Below are positions 52,359 to 61,122 of a stretch of 64,000 bases of DNA, one piece after another. Within the stretch, counting starts at the first letter, position 1, and every line of letters starts with the position of its first letter. Made by a program: the position numbers and the translations under genes. Below the pieces are notes generated by a model. That model saw only the letters and a program-made list of their open reading frames with translations, was not told the DNA's origin and made no database searches. Source of the stretch: Chitinophaga silvisoli (GTDB lineage Bacteria; Bacteroidota; Bacteroidia; Chitinophagales; Chitinophagaceae); the NCBI RefSeq assembly GCF_003412465.1, contig NZ_QTJV01000010.1:310001-374000 (forward strand), given 5' to 3'.

Positions 52359-53180
52359 ATGAATGTAAATATAACCTCCATGAATCCGGTATCCACAATA
52401 TTTAAAGATGTGTATGTTTTTGTTTTTGCACGAAAAGCATTGTATCGTTTCAACCTGCTGATGTATAAATTAAGTATGCGCGGTATTGGCATCATGAATC
52501 ATGAGAATGATCGGGTAAGTGGGGAAGAAGCATTTGTAAAATACATGAAAAAACACCATTATTTTAATAGTGGAGCAATACTGGATGTAGGGGCAAATGT
52601 GGGAAATTATTCAGTGATGTTGCGCAGGCAGCAGGTGAGTTTACCGATTTATGCATTTGAACCACATCCTAAGGCTTTCAACAAATTGCAGGATGCAGCT
52701 GCTATACATCATTTTATTCCCGTAAAGCGCGGGGCAGGAGATAAGGTGTCGCAGGCAGTCATTTATGACTATGCCGGCAATGGAGGATCGGAACACGCCA
52801 GTATGTACAAGGAAGTGATCACCGGTTTCAGGGATAGTGCGGCAGAAGAACTACCTATTGATATTACTACCATTGATGAATTTATTGCAGAGAATAACAT
52901 CAGTGAAGTCGCATTGTTAAAGATCGATACTGAGGGGCATGAGCTGAATGTACTGCGGGGAGCCATGCAAAGTATACAGCAAAGAAAAGTGAAGGTGATT
53001 CAGATTGAGTTCAATGAGATGAATGTGATTTCACGTACGTTCTTTAAGGACTTTATAGATTTGCTGCCTGCGTATTCCTTCTACCGCATGTTGCCGGATG
53101 GATTGATGCCACTGGGTAATTATAATGTGGCTGCATTCGAGATTTTTGCTTTTCAGAACATTGTAGCTATCCTGAAATAA
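52359..53180 (+). CDS. FkbM-family methyltransferase
   Basis: 273 residues. SAM site AILDVGANVGNYSVMLRRQ, IYAFEPHPKAFNKLQ, acidic motif VALLKIDTEGHELNVLRGA, and VKVIQIEFNEMNV, all FkbM hallmarks. It follows the FkbM-like gene by 6 nt and is probably co-transcribed with it. A sugar O-methyltransferase role in the nearby polysaccharide pathway is likely. Confidence 0.88.
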   Translation: MNVNITSMNPVSTIFKDVYVFVFARKALYRFNLLMYKLSMRGIGIMNHENDRVSGEEAFVKYMKKHHYFNSGAILDVGANVGNYSVMLRRQQVSLPIYAFEPHPKAFNKLQDAAAIHHFIPVKRGAGDKVSQAVIYDYAGNGGSEHASMYKEVITGFRDSAAEELPIDITTIDEFIAENNISEVALLKIDTEGHELNVLRGAMQSIQQRKVKVIQIEFNEMNVISRTFFKDFIDLLPAYSFYRMLPDGLMPLGNYNVAAFEIFAFQNIVAILK

Positions 53181-53185
53181 TTGTA

Positions 53186-53227
53186 AGAGGTTGTATCAAG
53201 CGTGGAATTTCCCCTGATACAACCTCT
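53186..53227. terminator. terminator between convergent methyltransferase genes
   Basis: 13-bp arms AGAGGTTGTATCA / TGATACAACCTCT around a 16-nt loop, between genes ending at 53180 (plus) and 53233 (minus). It has no long T-run. Confidence 0.65.
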
Positions 53228-53232
53228 ATATA

Positions 53233-53871
53233 TTATTTACGTGCTTCGAGTGCGACAGCATTTTTAAACCGTCCTTCACTTTCCACAAGTTTAAACATTT
53301 CATCTTCACTGTCATTGAATGTAGCAGGTCGTACATAAGAGAAGCCTGCGCGGTACAGTTCATTAGAGAGGGAAAGGGTGTCCCACATAAACAAATGGTC
53401 GCTGTTACCATAAGTATTTTGCAGGAGACCTTTAATACCTCTGCGCCGATGGGTTTTACCCAACCTTGTTTTTTGCAGGAACTTGGCATTGGCTTCCTGG
53501 TCATGATTGCCCAGGTCTTCTACATATTCGCGTGCCGCTTTTTCCAGGTCTGGTACTACGCAGCGGAAAATACCGCCGGGTTTCAGGATCCTGTAGGTAT
53601 TGCGTACTGCAATGAGGAAGTCCTCGTAGGTGAGATGTTCCAGAACGTGGGAGCAATATACCCCATCGGCAGAGTTTTCGGCGATACCAGGCAAACCTCT
53701 GATAATGTCGCCTTGCAGTACATTGTCCGGAAAGGCAATATGCATGCGTTGCTTTAGCAGGTTGCCAATAAGGGGGAGTTGCTGTAGGCGGAGAGTAGGG
53801 GATGCGTCAAAGTTTTTCCATCCCTGGGGTGATGACATACCGCAGCCATACTGTACATATAGATTACTCAT
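53233..53871 (-). CDS. SAM-dependent methyltransferase (paralogue of 43982-44623)
   Basis: 212 residues, closely similar along its length to the protein encoded at 43982-44623. Motifs: LYVQYGCGMSSPQGWKNFDA, DGVYCSHVLEHLTYEDFL, NTYRILKPGGIFRCVVPDLE, HLFMWDTLSLSNELYRAGF. It is a single gene convergent with the FkbM pair, and it marks a local duplication around the polysaccharide locus. Its substrate is unknown. Confidence 0.85.
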   Translation of the reverse strand: MSNLYVQYGCGMSSPQGWKNFDASPTLRLQQLPLIGNLLKQRMHIAFPDNVLQGDIIRGLPGIAENSADGVYCSHVLEHLTYEDFLIAVRNTYRILKPGGIFRCVVPDLEKAAREYVEDLGNHDQEANAKFLQKTRLGKTHRRRGIKGLLQNTYGNSDHLFMWDTLSLSNELYRAGFSYVRPATFNDSEDEMFKLVESEGRFKNAVALEARK

Positions 53872-54176
53872 AGTTGATGGGTTTAATAAATATGAGAAGG
53901 AATGTCCAGGCTATTGCGTCTTGATACGGGTTATATAGCAATATAAGGAAAAAACCTGATTAGGAGATAGCGAACATCAGGTACAGCTTTCAAAATATTA
54001 TATATGATAAATAAAATTATTTATTACCTTTGGTAAAATAATTCTATCTGCGCAGGAATACTGCGTACTTGAGGTGACATCTTTGTATCGTTAGATATTT
54101 GGTCCAGGTCAATTGTAACTTACTTCTATACTGGTTTAGTTACAAAATTCCGGACCTTTCTTTTAATACAATCAGC
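53872..54176. other. intergenic region with a -7-like box
   Basis: About 300 nt between the divergent methyltransferase and RING-type genes. TACCTTTG at 54025-54032 matches TAnnTTTG, but no TTTG lies at the -33 spacing. The frame of the next gene is open back to 54099 (beginning MVQVNCNLLLY), but the family starts at 54177. Confidence 0.4.
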
Positions 54177-56420
54177 ATGGAACAGACAAAAGCATTGTTG
54201 AAAGTTGCCTTACGCCAACAGGCCCTATATATACCTACATTACAGCGTCCTTGTACATATCAGACTGTAGATGAAGAAAGCATTTATTTTGTGGCAGAAT
54301 TAGTCAGCCAGGGTTATCATGTGTCTGAAGAATTGTTGTATGCCATCCCCTTATTGAGTGCAGAAGAAAGAGAGCTGGCGCTGAAAAATATCCAGGAGGC
54401 ATTAGGACTCGGGAAAGGTTGGACACCGCTGATCCGGAACTGGAAGACACCTGTCAATGTGAAATCGGAAGATTACGTTATGACTTTTTTTGCCAACTTT
54501 TTTATGACTGGCGATGAGGTCACCTTACCTTGTGGACATTACATACCTGAAGGGACTTTTCCGCTTGAGCGTTATAATGGCTGCCCGTATTGTTCAAAAC
54601 CATTCCGGTTTGAGGAACTTACCTTAAAAAACCAGGCAAGAAAAAGAACCATCTTACAGTGCTGGACACTGGATGATGTGATGAAATATTACAACAACCT
54701 GCTGCAGTCTAAGACACCGCTGGATGCAACCCAGCAGGATAGCCTGAAGACCCTGATCTCGTACTTCCCGCTACCGGACGCCAAACCGGCTATGAAGGAA
54801 ACTTTGATGCTGGTGATAGACATCCTGCTGGAGAGAAATGAACCCGGTAAAGCGCAGCAGTTCTTTAATTCACCTGGTGAAATACTGCGTTATCTATGGT
54901 ATAAACATACCGGCTTTGTACAGATTATCTCACCTAATACGATTCTAAAACGTTATAGCCGGAACCACGAACATTTCAGACAAGCACATAATACATCAGC
55001 GATAGCCCGCGTGTTTTCAAAGGCCTTCCTGGAATTACGTTACGGGCGTAAAACGGGCCGTATGGTTGCAGAATGGTTAAATGCCATGCCGCAGACAGCA
55101 GAGAAAATGTGCGAGGACATGCATCCCAAAAGAGGTATGTGGGTTCGGTATATCAGGGCTTTGCGTTTATCTGAATTCAGCAGGCGCCCGGGGTTTGAAA
55201 AACTCCGTGAACTGCTGGATGTATTTTACAATGAGCGGTATGAGGTATACAACGGGCAGGTACAACATTTTCGCCTGAAGAAAGATGCTACAGCTACGCT
55301 AAGTTTACTGCAGCAGCGCCCGGGATTATTTGCCCGTTCCTTATTTGCAAATATGCTGTGGTTCGGTGAGGAGCCGGTACTGAATGCTTTCGCGAAAGTT
55401 ATTAATAAGGTACCTGCACGATTAGTGTTTACACTGAATATGTATGCGGAGGATTATTTTACGAAGAATAATTACCGCACGGTGAAACCATTGGGAGGTG
55501 TTGCTAAAGTAATTGCACCCAACAGGCTGTTACAGTTATTTAGCATTGAAGAACTGGCGCACATGAAAGATGGAGTGCAGGAGCTGACATTGACCCTAAT
55601 GAAAGGTCGCTTTGCAGGAATGCCAAATAATAATAAAACCATTTTTATCGATCCGCTGTTATTCAAAATGCCTCTGTCAATCGGCGACCGCAGTGATTCC
55701 ATCCAGGACCTGCCGGTGGCCCTGCAGGGTACCCGTTTCCCGGTAGAAGGGAATACTGTACGTCTTTTTATGCAATGGGGAACAGGATTGCCTGCGCAAC
55801 ACCTGGATATGGACCTGAGCTGTATGATCACTTACGATAAGGTCGTAGATCACTGTAGCTTTAGTAATATGTATCCTGTAGGTTGCCAGCATAGCGGGGA
55901 TATTACCACCATACCAGACCAGGTAGGGACAGCCGAATACATCGACATAGACCTGGAAGTACTTTCTAAAGAGAACGCAAGATACGTGACCTTTGTATGC
56001 AACGCTTATAGCAATGGCAGCATGTCTCCAAATATGGTAATTGGCTGGATGGATTCAGCCAATGAAATGGAGATAACAGATGAAGGTGTTGCCTACGATC
56101 CCTCCTGTGTGCAACATCAGGTACGGATTGGGAAAGGACTCACAAAAGGGATGGTATTCGGTGTACTGGAAATTGCCAGCCGTGAAATTATCTGGCTGGA
56201 GATGCCCTTCCAGGGCCAGGTGGTAGGGCAAATGAATTTTAAAATGGTGCAGACCCTGCTGCGTAAACTGGAAAGCAAACTGAGCGTAGGGAACCTGTTG
56301 CGTATAAAAGCTGAGGCACAGGCACTGGAGGAAGTAGCACATCCATCCATGGCTGATGAAGCCTATACAGCCATATGGGCGAAAGATGCAGCCGCAGTTA
56401 CACAGTTGTTCATCGACTAA
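54177..56420 (+). CDS. large protein with RING-like zinc site and TerD-like domain (MXAN_6230/SCO0854 type)
   Basis: 747 residues from the ATG at 54177. A zinc-binding site LPCGHYIPEGTFPLERYNGC is followed by PYCSKPF (Cys119, His121, Cys136, Cys139), which I recognise as the mark of the MXAN_6230/SCO0854 RING-type family. A long helical middle (about 150-520) has no motif I can name. The C-terminal region (about 530-670) resembles TerD: LDMDLSCMITYDK, HSGDITT at about 572, then IDIDLEVLSKENARYVTFV. TerD proteins bind calcium and act in stress and phage-linked Ter systems. No signal peptide, so cytoplasmic. Monocistronic. Confidence 0.72.
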   Translation: MEQTKALLKVALRQQALYIPTLQRPCTYQTVDEESIYFVAELVSQGYHVSEELLYAIPLLSAEERELALKNIQEALGLGKGWTPLIRNWKTPVNVKSEDYVMTFFANFFMTGDEVTLPCGHYIPEGTFPLERYNGCPYCSKPFRFEELTLKNQARKRTILQCWTLDDVMKYYNNLLQSKTPLDATQQDSLKTLISYFPLPDAKPAMKETLMLVIDILLERNEPGKAQQFFNSPGEILRYLWYKHTGFVQIISPNTILKRYSRNHEHFRQAHNTSAIARVFSKAFLELRYGRKTGRMVAEWLNAMPQTAEKMCEDMHPKRGMWVRYIRALRLSEFSRRPGFEKLRELLDVFYNERYEVYNGQVQHFRLKKDATATLSLLQQRPGLFARSLFANMLWFGEEPVLNAFAKVINKVPARLVFTLNMYAEDYFTKNNYRTVKPLGGVAKVIAPNRLLQLFSIEELAHMKDGVQELTLTLMKGRFAGMPNNNKTIFIDPLLFKMPLSIGDRSDSIQDLPVALQGTRFPVEGNTVRLFMQWGTGLPAQHLDMDLSCMITYDKVVDHCSFSNMYPVGCQHSGDITTIPDQVGTAEYIDIDLEVLSKENARYVTFVCNAYSNGSMSPNMVIGWMDSANEMEITDEGVAYDPSCVQHQVRIGKGLTKGMVFGVLEIASREIIWLEMPFQGQVVGQMNFKMVQTLLRKLESKLSVGNLLRIKAEAQALEEVAHPSMADEAYTAIWAKDAAAVTQLFID

Positions 56421-56431
56421 TCAATAAAAGA

Positions 56432-56460
56432 AAAAGGGCAGCGGTAGTGGCTGCCCTTTT
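56432..56460. terminator. terminator between convergent genes
   Basis: AAAAGGGCAGC / GCTGCCCTTTT arms around a 7-nt loop; A-run and T-run on either side allow action in both directions. Confidence 0.85.
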
Positions 56461-56479
56461 CATTGAAACTATCATGGTA

Positions 56480-56830
56480 TTATTTCATACCATCTGATTT
56501 GGCTTTTTTCATTTTATCTTTCATCATTACTTTCCCGTTCATATCCATCATCTGTCCGTCTTTCATCATCCACGTCTTACCATCCTTATTTTTAACGGTA
56601 CCGTCTGCCATTACCGTGGTCCCATCACTCATGGTCATGGTCTGTGTCATTTCTGATTTCTCACCACCTTTCATTACCCACATTTTACCTCCCTTCATGG
56701 CCACACAATCTTTCATTTTGTGCATTCCATTATGATGATGCATGGCTGTGTCAGTAGTGGGAGTTTGTGCAAATGTTGCACTGGCTGTCATTAACAGCAG
56801 GGAGGCTGACAAAATAAGTAGCTTTTTCAT
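56480..56830 (-). CDS. Met-rich secreted protein with DUF6799 repeats
   Basis: 116 residues. Signal peptide ends SASATFAQ. The mature part contains His/Met-rich MHHHNGMHKMKDCVAMKGGK and two DUF6799-like repeats (MWVMKGGEKSEM, TMSDGTTVMADGTVKNKDGK, MKDGQMMDMNGKVMM). Met/His clusters in the periplasm often bind copper, but this is inference. Small monocistronic gene. Confidence 0.8.
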   Translation of the reverse strand: MKKLLILSASLLLMTASATFAQTPTTDTAMHHHNGMHKMKDCVAMKGGKMWVMKGGEKSEMTQTMTMSDGTTVMADGTVKNKDGKTWMMKDGQMMDMNGKVMMKDKMKKAKSDGMK

Positions 56831-56942
56831 TGTTGAACTTTTTGAGATTACAGGTTTAAAAACACAGCTGTCTCAGCTGTATATATATGAAGGAATTCTA
56901 TGAATAGTATAACATCTATAGTGCCAAAAAGTTTTTTTCAAC

Positions 56943-56962
56943 TGCGCACTAAGCTTGCGCAC
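56943..56962 (+). promoter_or_regulatory. tandem TGCGCAC repeats upstream of the rtcB-type gene
   Basis: TGCGCAC occurs twice with a 6-nt spacer (56943-56949 and 56956-56962), each with the palindrome TGCGCA. A second inverted repeat, ATCAATT / AATTGAT, spans 56984-57008 just before the ATG at 57015. Both could be operators. Confidence 0.3.
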
Positions 56963-57014
56963 ATGCGTTTGAATATTTGTATCATCAATTCAATTATACT
57001 AAATTGATCAATGT

Positions 57015-58430
57015 ATGAACAAGATTAACGGCGCTGATTTAATGGCAGCAGGTTTTAAACAAGGTAAAATATTAGGTGAGGCGCTGGCCGTAATAGCAGC
57101 GCATTTAAGCGATATGGACCATGCAAGCCTTATTGCATTGATGAGTGACCTGCGATCAAGACCGGAACAATACCTGGATCATCCTGTATTGGAAGACCTG
57201 GCCACTAAAATGATAGAGGAAGCTGCTGCGCCACTGGATGCGACTATTCCACTGAATGATAAGGCTGCTAACTATAAAATCTATGGAGAGGCTGCCATTG
57301 ATCCCGGTGCCATAAAACAGATGGATTATGCGATGCGGCTGCCTGTGACTGTAGGCGGTGCGCTGATGCCTGATGCCCACCAGGGTTATGGTCTGCCTAT
57401 CGGAGGTGTATTGGCGGCTAAAAATGCTGTAATTCCTTATGGTGTAGGTGTGGATATCGGGTGTAGAATGGCATTGTCTATCTATGATATCCCATATACT
57501 GTCATGGATGAAGATAAACTGAAAAAGATCCTGGTAAATGAAACGAAATTTGGTGCAGGACACGGTTTCCAGGGTAAGGATCGGGCAGATCACGCGGTGC
57601 TGGATAATGATGCATTTAATATGACTCCCTTCGTGAAGCAACTGAAAGATAAGGCCTGGTCGCAGCTGGGTTCTTCCGGTGGCGGTAACCACTTCGTGGA
57701 GTTTGGGGTGATTGAATTTGCACAGAGAGATGAGGCTTTAAATATTAATGCCGGTCAGTACCTGGCACTGTTATCACACTCCGGTTCCCGTGGTTTTGGG
57801 GCTACTATAGCAGGTTATTATACAAGACTGGCCAAGGACTTATGTAAACTGCCAAAAGAGGCGGCAAACCTGGCCTGGTTGGATATGCATACGGCAGAAG
57901 GCCAGGAATACTGGATGGCGATGAATCTGGCTGGTGATTATGCGGCAGCCTGTCACCAGGTGATACATCGTAAGGTAGCTGCACTGGTAGGTGGGCAGCT
58001 GCTGGCAACCGTGGAGAACCACCATAACTTTGCCTGGAAGGAGCAGTTGAACGGGGAAGAGGTTATTGTGCATAGAAAGGGGGCTACACCTGCAGGTAAA
58101 GGAGTGATGGGGATCATACCAGGCTCCATGGCGGCACCGGGATTCCTGGTACGTGGTAAGGGTGAGGAATCGGCGATTAACTCAGCATCTCACGGTGCGG
58201 GTAGACAATTGAGCCGTACCAGGGCGGAAAAAGAGATTTCGAAAGTGGATATGGCGGCAGTGCTGGCAGCGAATAATGTGACATTGATTGGGGCAGGTCT
58301 GGACGAAGCGCCGATGGCCTATAAGGATATTCATGCGGTGATGGCTGCACAGGATGCGCTGGTGGATGTGGTAGCGAAGTTTTCGCCTAGAATAGTGAGA
58401 ATGGCAGATGATGGAAGTAAAGAAGATTAA
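57015..58430 (+). CDS. rtcB: RtcB-family RNA ligase
   Basis: 471 residues. RtcB joins 2',3'-cyclic phosphate and 5'-OH RNA ends using GTP and Mn2+. Signature motifs: MPDAHQGYGLPIGGVLA, GVDIGCRM with metal Cys150, GSSGGGNHFVE with His225, SHSGSRGFG with His255, VENHHNFAW, HRKGATPAGKG, and ASHGAGR with the guanylylated His393. All metal and GMP residues are present. It looks like the bacterial RtcB2-like form used in RNA repair. No archease, PrfH or RtcA gene is adjacent. Confidence 0.95.
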   Translation: MNKINGADLMAAGFKQGKILGEALAVIAAHLSDMDHASLIALMSDLRSRPEQYLDHPVLEDLATKMIEEAAAPLDATIPLNDKAANYKIYGEAAIDPGAIKQMDYAMRLPVTVGGALMPDAHQGYGLPIGGVLAAKNAVIPYGVGVDIGCRMALSIYDIPYTVMDEDKLKKILVNETKFGAGHGFQGKDRADHAVLDNDAFNMTPFVKQLKDKAWSQLGSSGGGNHFVEFGVIEFAQRDEALNINAGQYLALLSHSGSRGFGATIAGYYTRLAKDLCKLPKEAANLAWLDMHTAEGQEYWMAMNLAGDYAAACHQVIHRKVAALVGGQLLATVENHHNFAWKEQLNGEEVIVHRKGATPAGKGVMGIIPGSMAAPGFLVRGKGEESAINSASHGAGRQLSRTRAEKEISKVDMAAVLAANNVTLIGAGLDEAPMAYKDIHAVMAAQDALVDVVAKFSPRIVRMADDGSKED

Positions 58431-58440
58431 TTTTAAATAA

Positions 58441-58470
58441 AAAAGGGGTTGCTGTACAGCAACCCCTTTT
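58441..58470. terminator. bidirectional terminator after rtcB
   Basis: Perfect palindrome AAAAGGGGTTGCTGT / ACAGCAACCCCTTTT between the convergent rtcB and lipoprotein genes. Confidence 0.92.
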
Positions 58471-58484
58471 ATTGTAAACTTTAA

Positions 58485-59438
58485 TTAACTGTTGAAGTTA
58501 TTGTAATCTCTTACCAGTGAATCGTAATCGCTATCCAGTGACTCCAGGTCATAACTTTCAAAGTGACCTTTTTCACCTGCATCACGCATACGTTTTCTTG
58601 CATTCAGCAGCAGCTTGTGGAAGTCATCGTAGAAGGTATTGAAACTATGATCTTCATTCGCTTTTTTCGCATTTTCAATATTGATCTGTGAATGCTCAGC
58701 CTGTGCTTTTTCCAGTAAATCATATTGTGCTTTGGCCTTTGCTTCGATGCCGGCATATTTCTCTTCACTACCCAGCAGATCGATAAAAGAACGGACACTT
58801 GCCATATCCTTCTTCATCGCAATGATGTAGTCTTTCAGCGGACTATCTTTCAGGATGATTTGTTCACTTTCGTCAGCTACTACTTCTACTTTCTTTACAA
58901 TTGCACTTTTCAGGCTATATAATTCAGCGATCTGGTTGCGCAGGGTATCGATGATAGCATATCCTTTTGCACCTTTATCGTCTTTATAATCTTCGGCAGT
59001 AATATATTCGTGCATGCGATTATTAGTCGCCTTCATTGATTCAAACAGTGCCTTGTACTGGGCAATACTGTCTTTAAAGAATTTCTGATCTTTGTCGCTC
59101 AGTTCTTTTACAGGTTCGTCGATCTTCACTTTCTGATTGAACCGCTGGAAGTCTGGCGCAGAGAAAGGTTTATTGATCGTGATAAAACGATATTTGTCAT
59201 TTGGGTGTTTCAGGGCCTCTTCCAGCTTGTTGGTATTGTTTACAACATCTTCCAGGTAGCTGTTATGTTTGTTCGACATATCAACGATCAGGTTGGTGTA
59301 TTCAATAATACGGCTGGCTTTTTCAGCTGAGTTCTCACTGTATTCAGTAGCACCGGGTTTCTTGCCGCTGGTATTGTTACAGGAAATGCTACCTACGAAC
59401 ATAGCAATGACAAGGGATGAACAGATAAATGTTCTCAT
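58485..59438 (-). CDS. lipoprotein, DUF3829-like helical
   Basis: 317 residues from the ATG at 59438 (MRTFICSSLVIAMF); a longer open frame starts at 59468. Lipobox SISC about residue 20. The mature part is almost fully helical and charged (SNKHNSYLEDVVNNTNKLEE, ESMKATNNRMHEYITAEDYK, GIEAKAKAQYDLLEKAQAEH), with the layout of DUF3829-type lipoproteins. No enzymatic motif. It is 107 nt downstream of the AAA+ ATPase gene on the same strand and could belong to that group. Confidence 0.75.
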   Translation of the reverse strand: MRTFICSSLVIAMFVGSISCNNTSGKKPGATEYSENSAEKASRIIEYTNLIVDMSNKHNSYLEDVVNNTNKLEEALKHPNDKYRFITINKPFSAPDFQRFNQKVKIDEPVKELSDKDQKFFKDSIAQYKALFESMKATNNRMHEYITAEDYKDDKGAKGYAIIDTLRNQIAELYSLKSAIVKKVEVVADESEQIILKDSPLKDYIIAMKKDMASVRSFIDLLGSEEKYAGIEAKAKAQYDLLEKAQAEHSQINIENAKKANEDHSFNTFYDDFHKLLLNARKRMRDAGEKGHFESYDLESLDSDYDSLVRDYNNFNS

Positions 59439-59545
59439 GTAAGGGTATTTTTGGTTAAACAAATTCAATAAAGTACTGGTAGTTAATGCGGTATATTGTC
59501 CTCTTTCACAAACAGTGACGCAAATATATATATAATATTTAATTA

Positions 59546-60877
59546 TCAGAAGGGTTTACCCTCTTTTACAAATTCCCGCTTGATGCCATCCAGTACATCA
59601 TTGACATGAATTTCCAGTTTTTCCTTATCGTCAGTATGCTTTTCAATTGCTTTCAGACAGGCATAGTGTACCACGTTCAAAATGCTGCCCCCGGCCAGTT
59701 CAAAGCGTTTGATCATTTCAGGCACATCCCCGCCGATAAATACGGATTGCTGTGGAAATGTCCTGCGCCAGATCATGGCCCGCTCATTAGCATCGGGGAA
59801 AGAAAATTTTAGAATAGCATTGAAACGGCGTATAAATGCATCGTCTATATTATTTTTCATATTTGTTGCAAGGATAATCAGGCCGTTGTAGTCTTCGATA
59901 CGCTGCAACAGGTAAGAAACCTCCTGGTTAGCATATTTATCGTGGGCATCGCGCACATTTGTTCGTTTGCCAAAGAGCGCATCTGCTTCGTCAAAGAAGA
60001 GAATCCAGCCCTTGTCTTCTGCACGGCTGAATAATAATTCCAGGTTCTTTTCTGTTTCACCAATGTATTTAGACACAATCATAGAGAGGTCTATCTTATA
60101 TACCTCCTTGCCGGTATACTTCCCCAATAATCCGGCTGTGAAGGTTTTGCCTGTACCCGGTGGGCCGTAGAAGAGCGCCCTGTACCCTTTGCGCAGGCGT
60201 TTTTCCATCTTCCATTTATTCATCAGCTGCGCATTGTAGTTCACCCAGTTCATGAGTTCATCAATCTGCGATCTCAGGTCATTATTAATGACCAGGTCTT
60301 CCCATGCGAGTTCTGTCTGCACCTGCTTTGCGGGAAAGCTGCTACTGAAATGCGGAGGTACGGGTTTACCATGTGTGAAGATATTGATATGGTCCTGCGA
60401 TAGCAGCAATCGTCCGCTCATGGTGGGTTCACCTGAAGGCATTTCTTCCAGCCACAGTACTTTTGTACGGCTGAAAAAATGATCCGGCCAAAAGATCTGC
60501 GCTACTTCCATACGAACATCCCAGTTATTGCCACCCAATAAAAAGAGGGCCGTTTCGCCGGTGGGGAGGAAACCCCTGCTTTGTTTGCTGCGGGTACCGC
60601 CTATTTGTGGAAAATCACCCTTGCCAGGCAAATGCTGTTGTATTTCTGTATCGTAAAAATCAGGTTGTAAGTGGGGGATGAGGGCGATGAACAGCAGTAA
60701 TTGTTCATGGGTGCTCAGGGAATGTGCCCTGATGAAATTCAAATAAGGGTCGTCCTGTTCCATGTCTACCGGAACAGCAATGATATAGTCATCCTGGTCT
60801 GAAGCTCCCGTCAGCGTTTGTATGCGATGACGGATCAGATCTGACAACACTTTGGCGTAAGCCTTTAATACCTGCAT
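59546..60877 (-). CDS. AAA+ ATPase of contractile-injection-system type
   Basis: 443 residues. The N-terminal 220 residues are a helical domain without classic motifs. The AAA+ module has Walker A YGPPGTGKT (238-245), KYIGETEKNLE, Walker B WILFFDEADALFG (Asp296, Glu297), sensor 1 NGLIILATNM (Asn339) and arginine fingers FIRRFNAIL (350-351). This arrangement resembles Afp15/Cis15-type ATPases of extracellular contractile injection systems, but no sheath, tube or baseplate genes are in the window. It is 14 nt downstream of the small linker gene and is the last member of the operon. Confidence 0.82.
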   Translation of the reverse strand: MQVLKAYAKVLSDLIRHRIQTLTGASDQDDYIIAVPVDMEQDDPYLNFIRAHSLSTHEQLLLFIALIPHLQPDFYDTEIQQHLPGKGDFPQIGGTRSKQSRGFLPTGETALFLLGGNNWDVRMEVAQIFWPDHFFSRTKVLWLEEMPSGEPTMSGRLLLSQDHINIFTHGKPVPPHFSSSFPAKQVQTELAWEDLVINNDLRSQIDELMNWVNYNAQLMNKWKMEKRLRKGYRALFYGPPGTGKTFTAGLLGKYTGKEVYKIDLSMIVSKYIGETEKNLELLFSRAEDKGWILFFDEADALFGKRTNVRDAHDKYANQEVSYLLQRIEDYNGLIILATNMKNNIDDAFIRRFNAILKFSFPDANERAMIWRRTFPQQSVFIGGDVPEMIKRFELAGGSILNVVHYACLKAIEKHTDDKEKLEIHVNDVLDGIKREFVKEGKPF

Positions 60878-60891
60878 ATCTGTTGTTTATA

Positions 60892-61107
60892 TTATTTCTT
60901 TTTATCCTCACAGGGGCAGCGCTGAATATCTTTGTCCAGTTTCATACGGCCGTCATTGGTAGGTGGTTCCTGTTCATCTTTTGGGGAAGCGAGTCGTTGA
61001 ATTTTATTTCCTTCAAAAAAAGGAGCGCCTGATTTTTGCTGAAAGAAGCCGGAATTGGAGGATTGCTCCTGTGGGGTAGCGCTATTTTTACTGAATGCAC
61101 TTTTCAT
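60892..61107 (-). CDS. small linker protein, DUF4157-leader-like
   Basis: 71 residues, disordered and Ser/Gln/Lys-rich: SSNSGFFQQKSGAPFFEG, KIQRLASPKDEQEPP, KLDKDIQRCPCEDKKK. FF and IQR elements repeat the leader pattern seen ahead of DUF4157 domains in eCIS-associated cargo proteins, but the DUF4157 metalloprotease-like domain itself is absent. It is encoded between the ParA and AAA+ genes (14-15 nt spacing). It may be a tag or adaptor for loading; this is inference. Confidence 0.55.
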   Translation of the reverse strand: MKSAFSKNSATPQEQSSNSGFFQQKSGAPFFEGNKIQRLASPKDEQEPPTNDGRMKLDKDIQRCPCEDKKK

Positions 61108-61122
61108 ATGGGGGTATTTATT

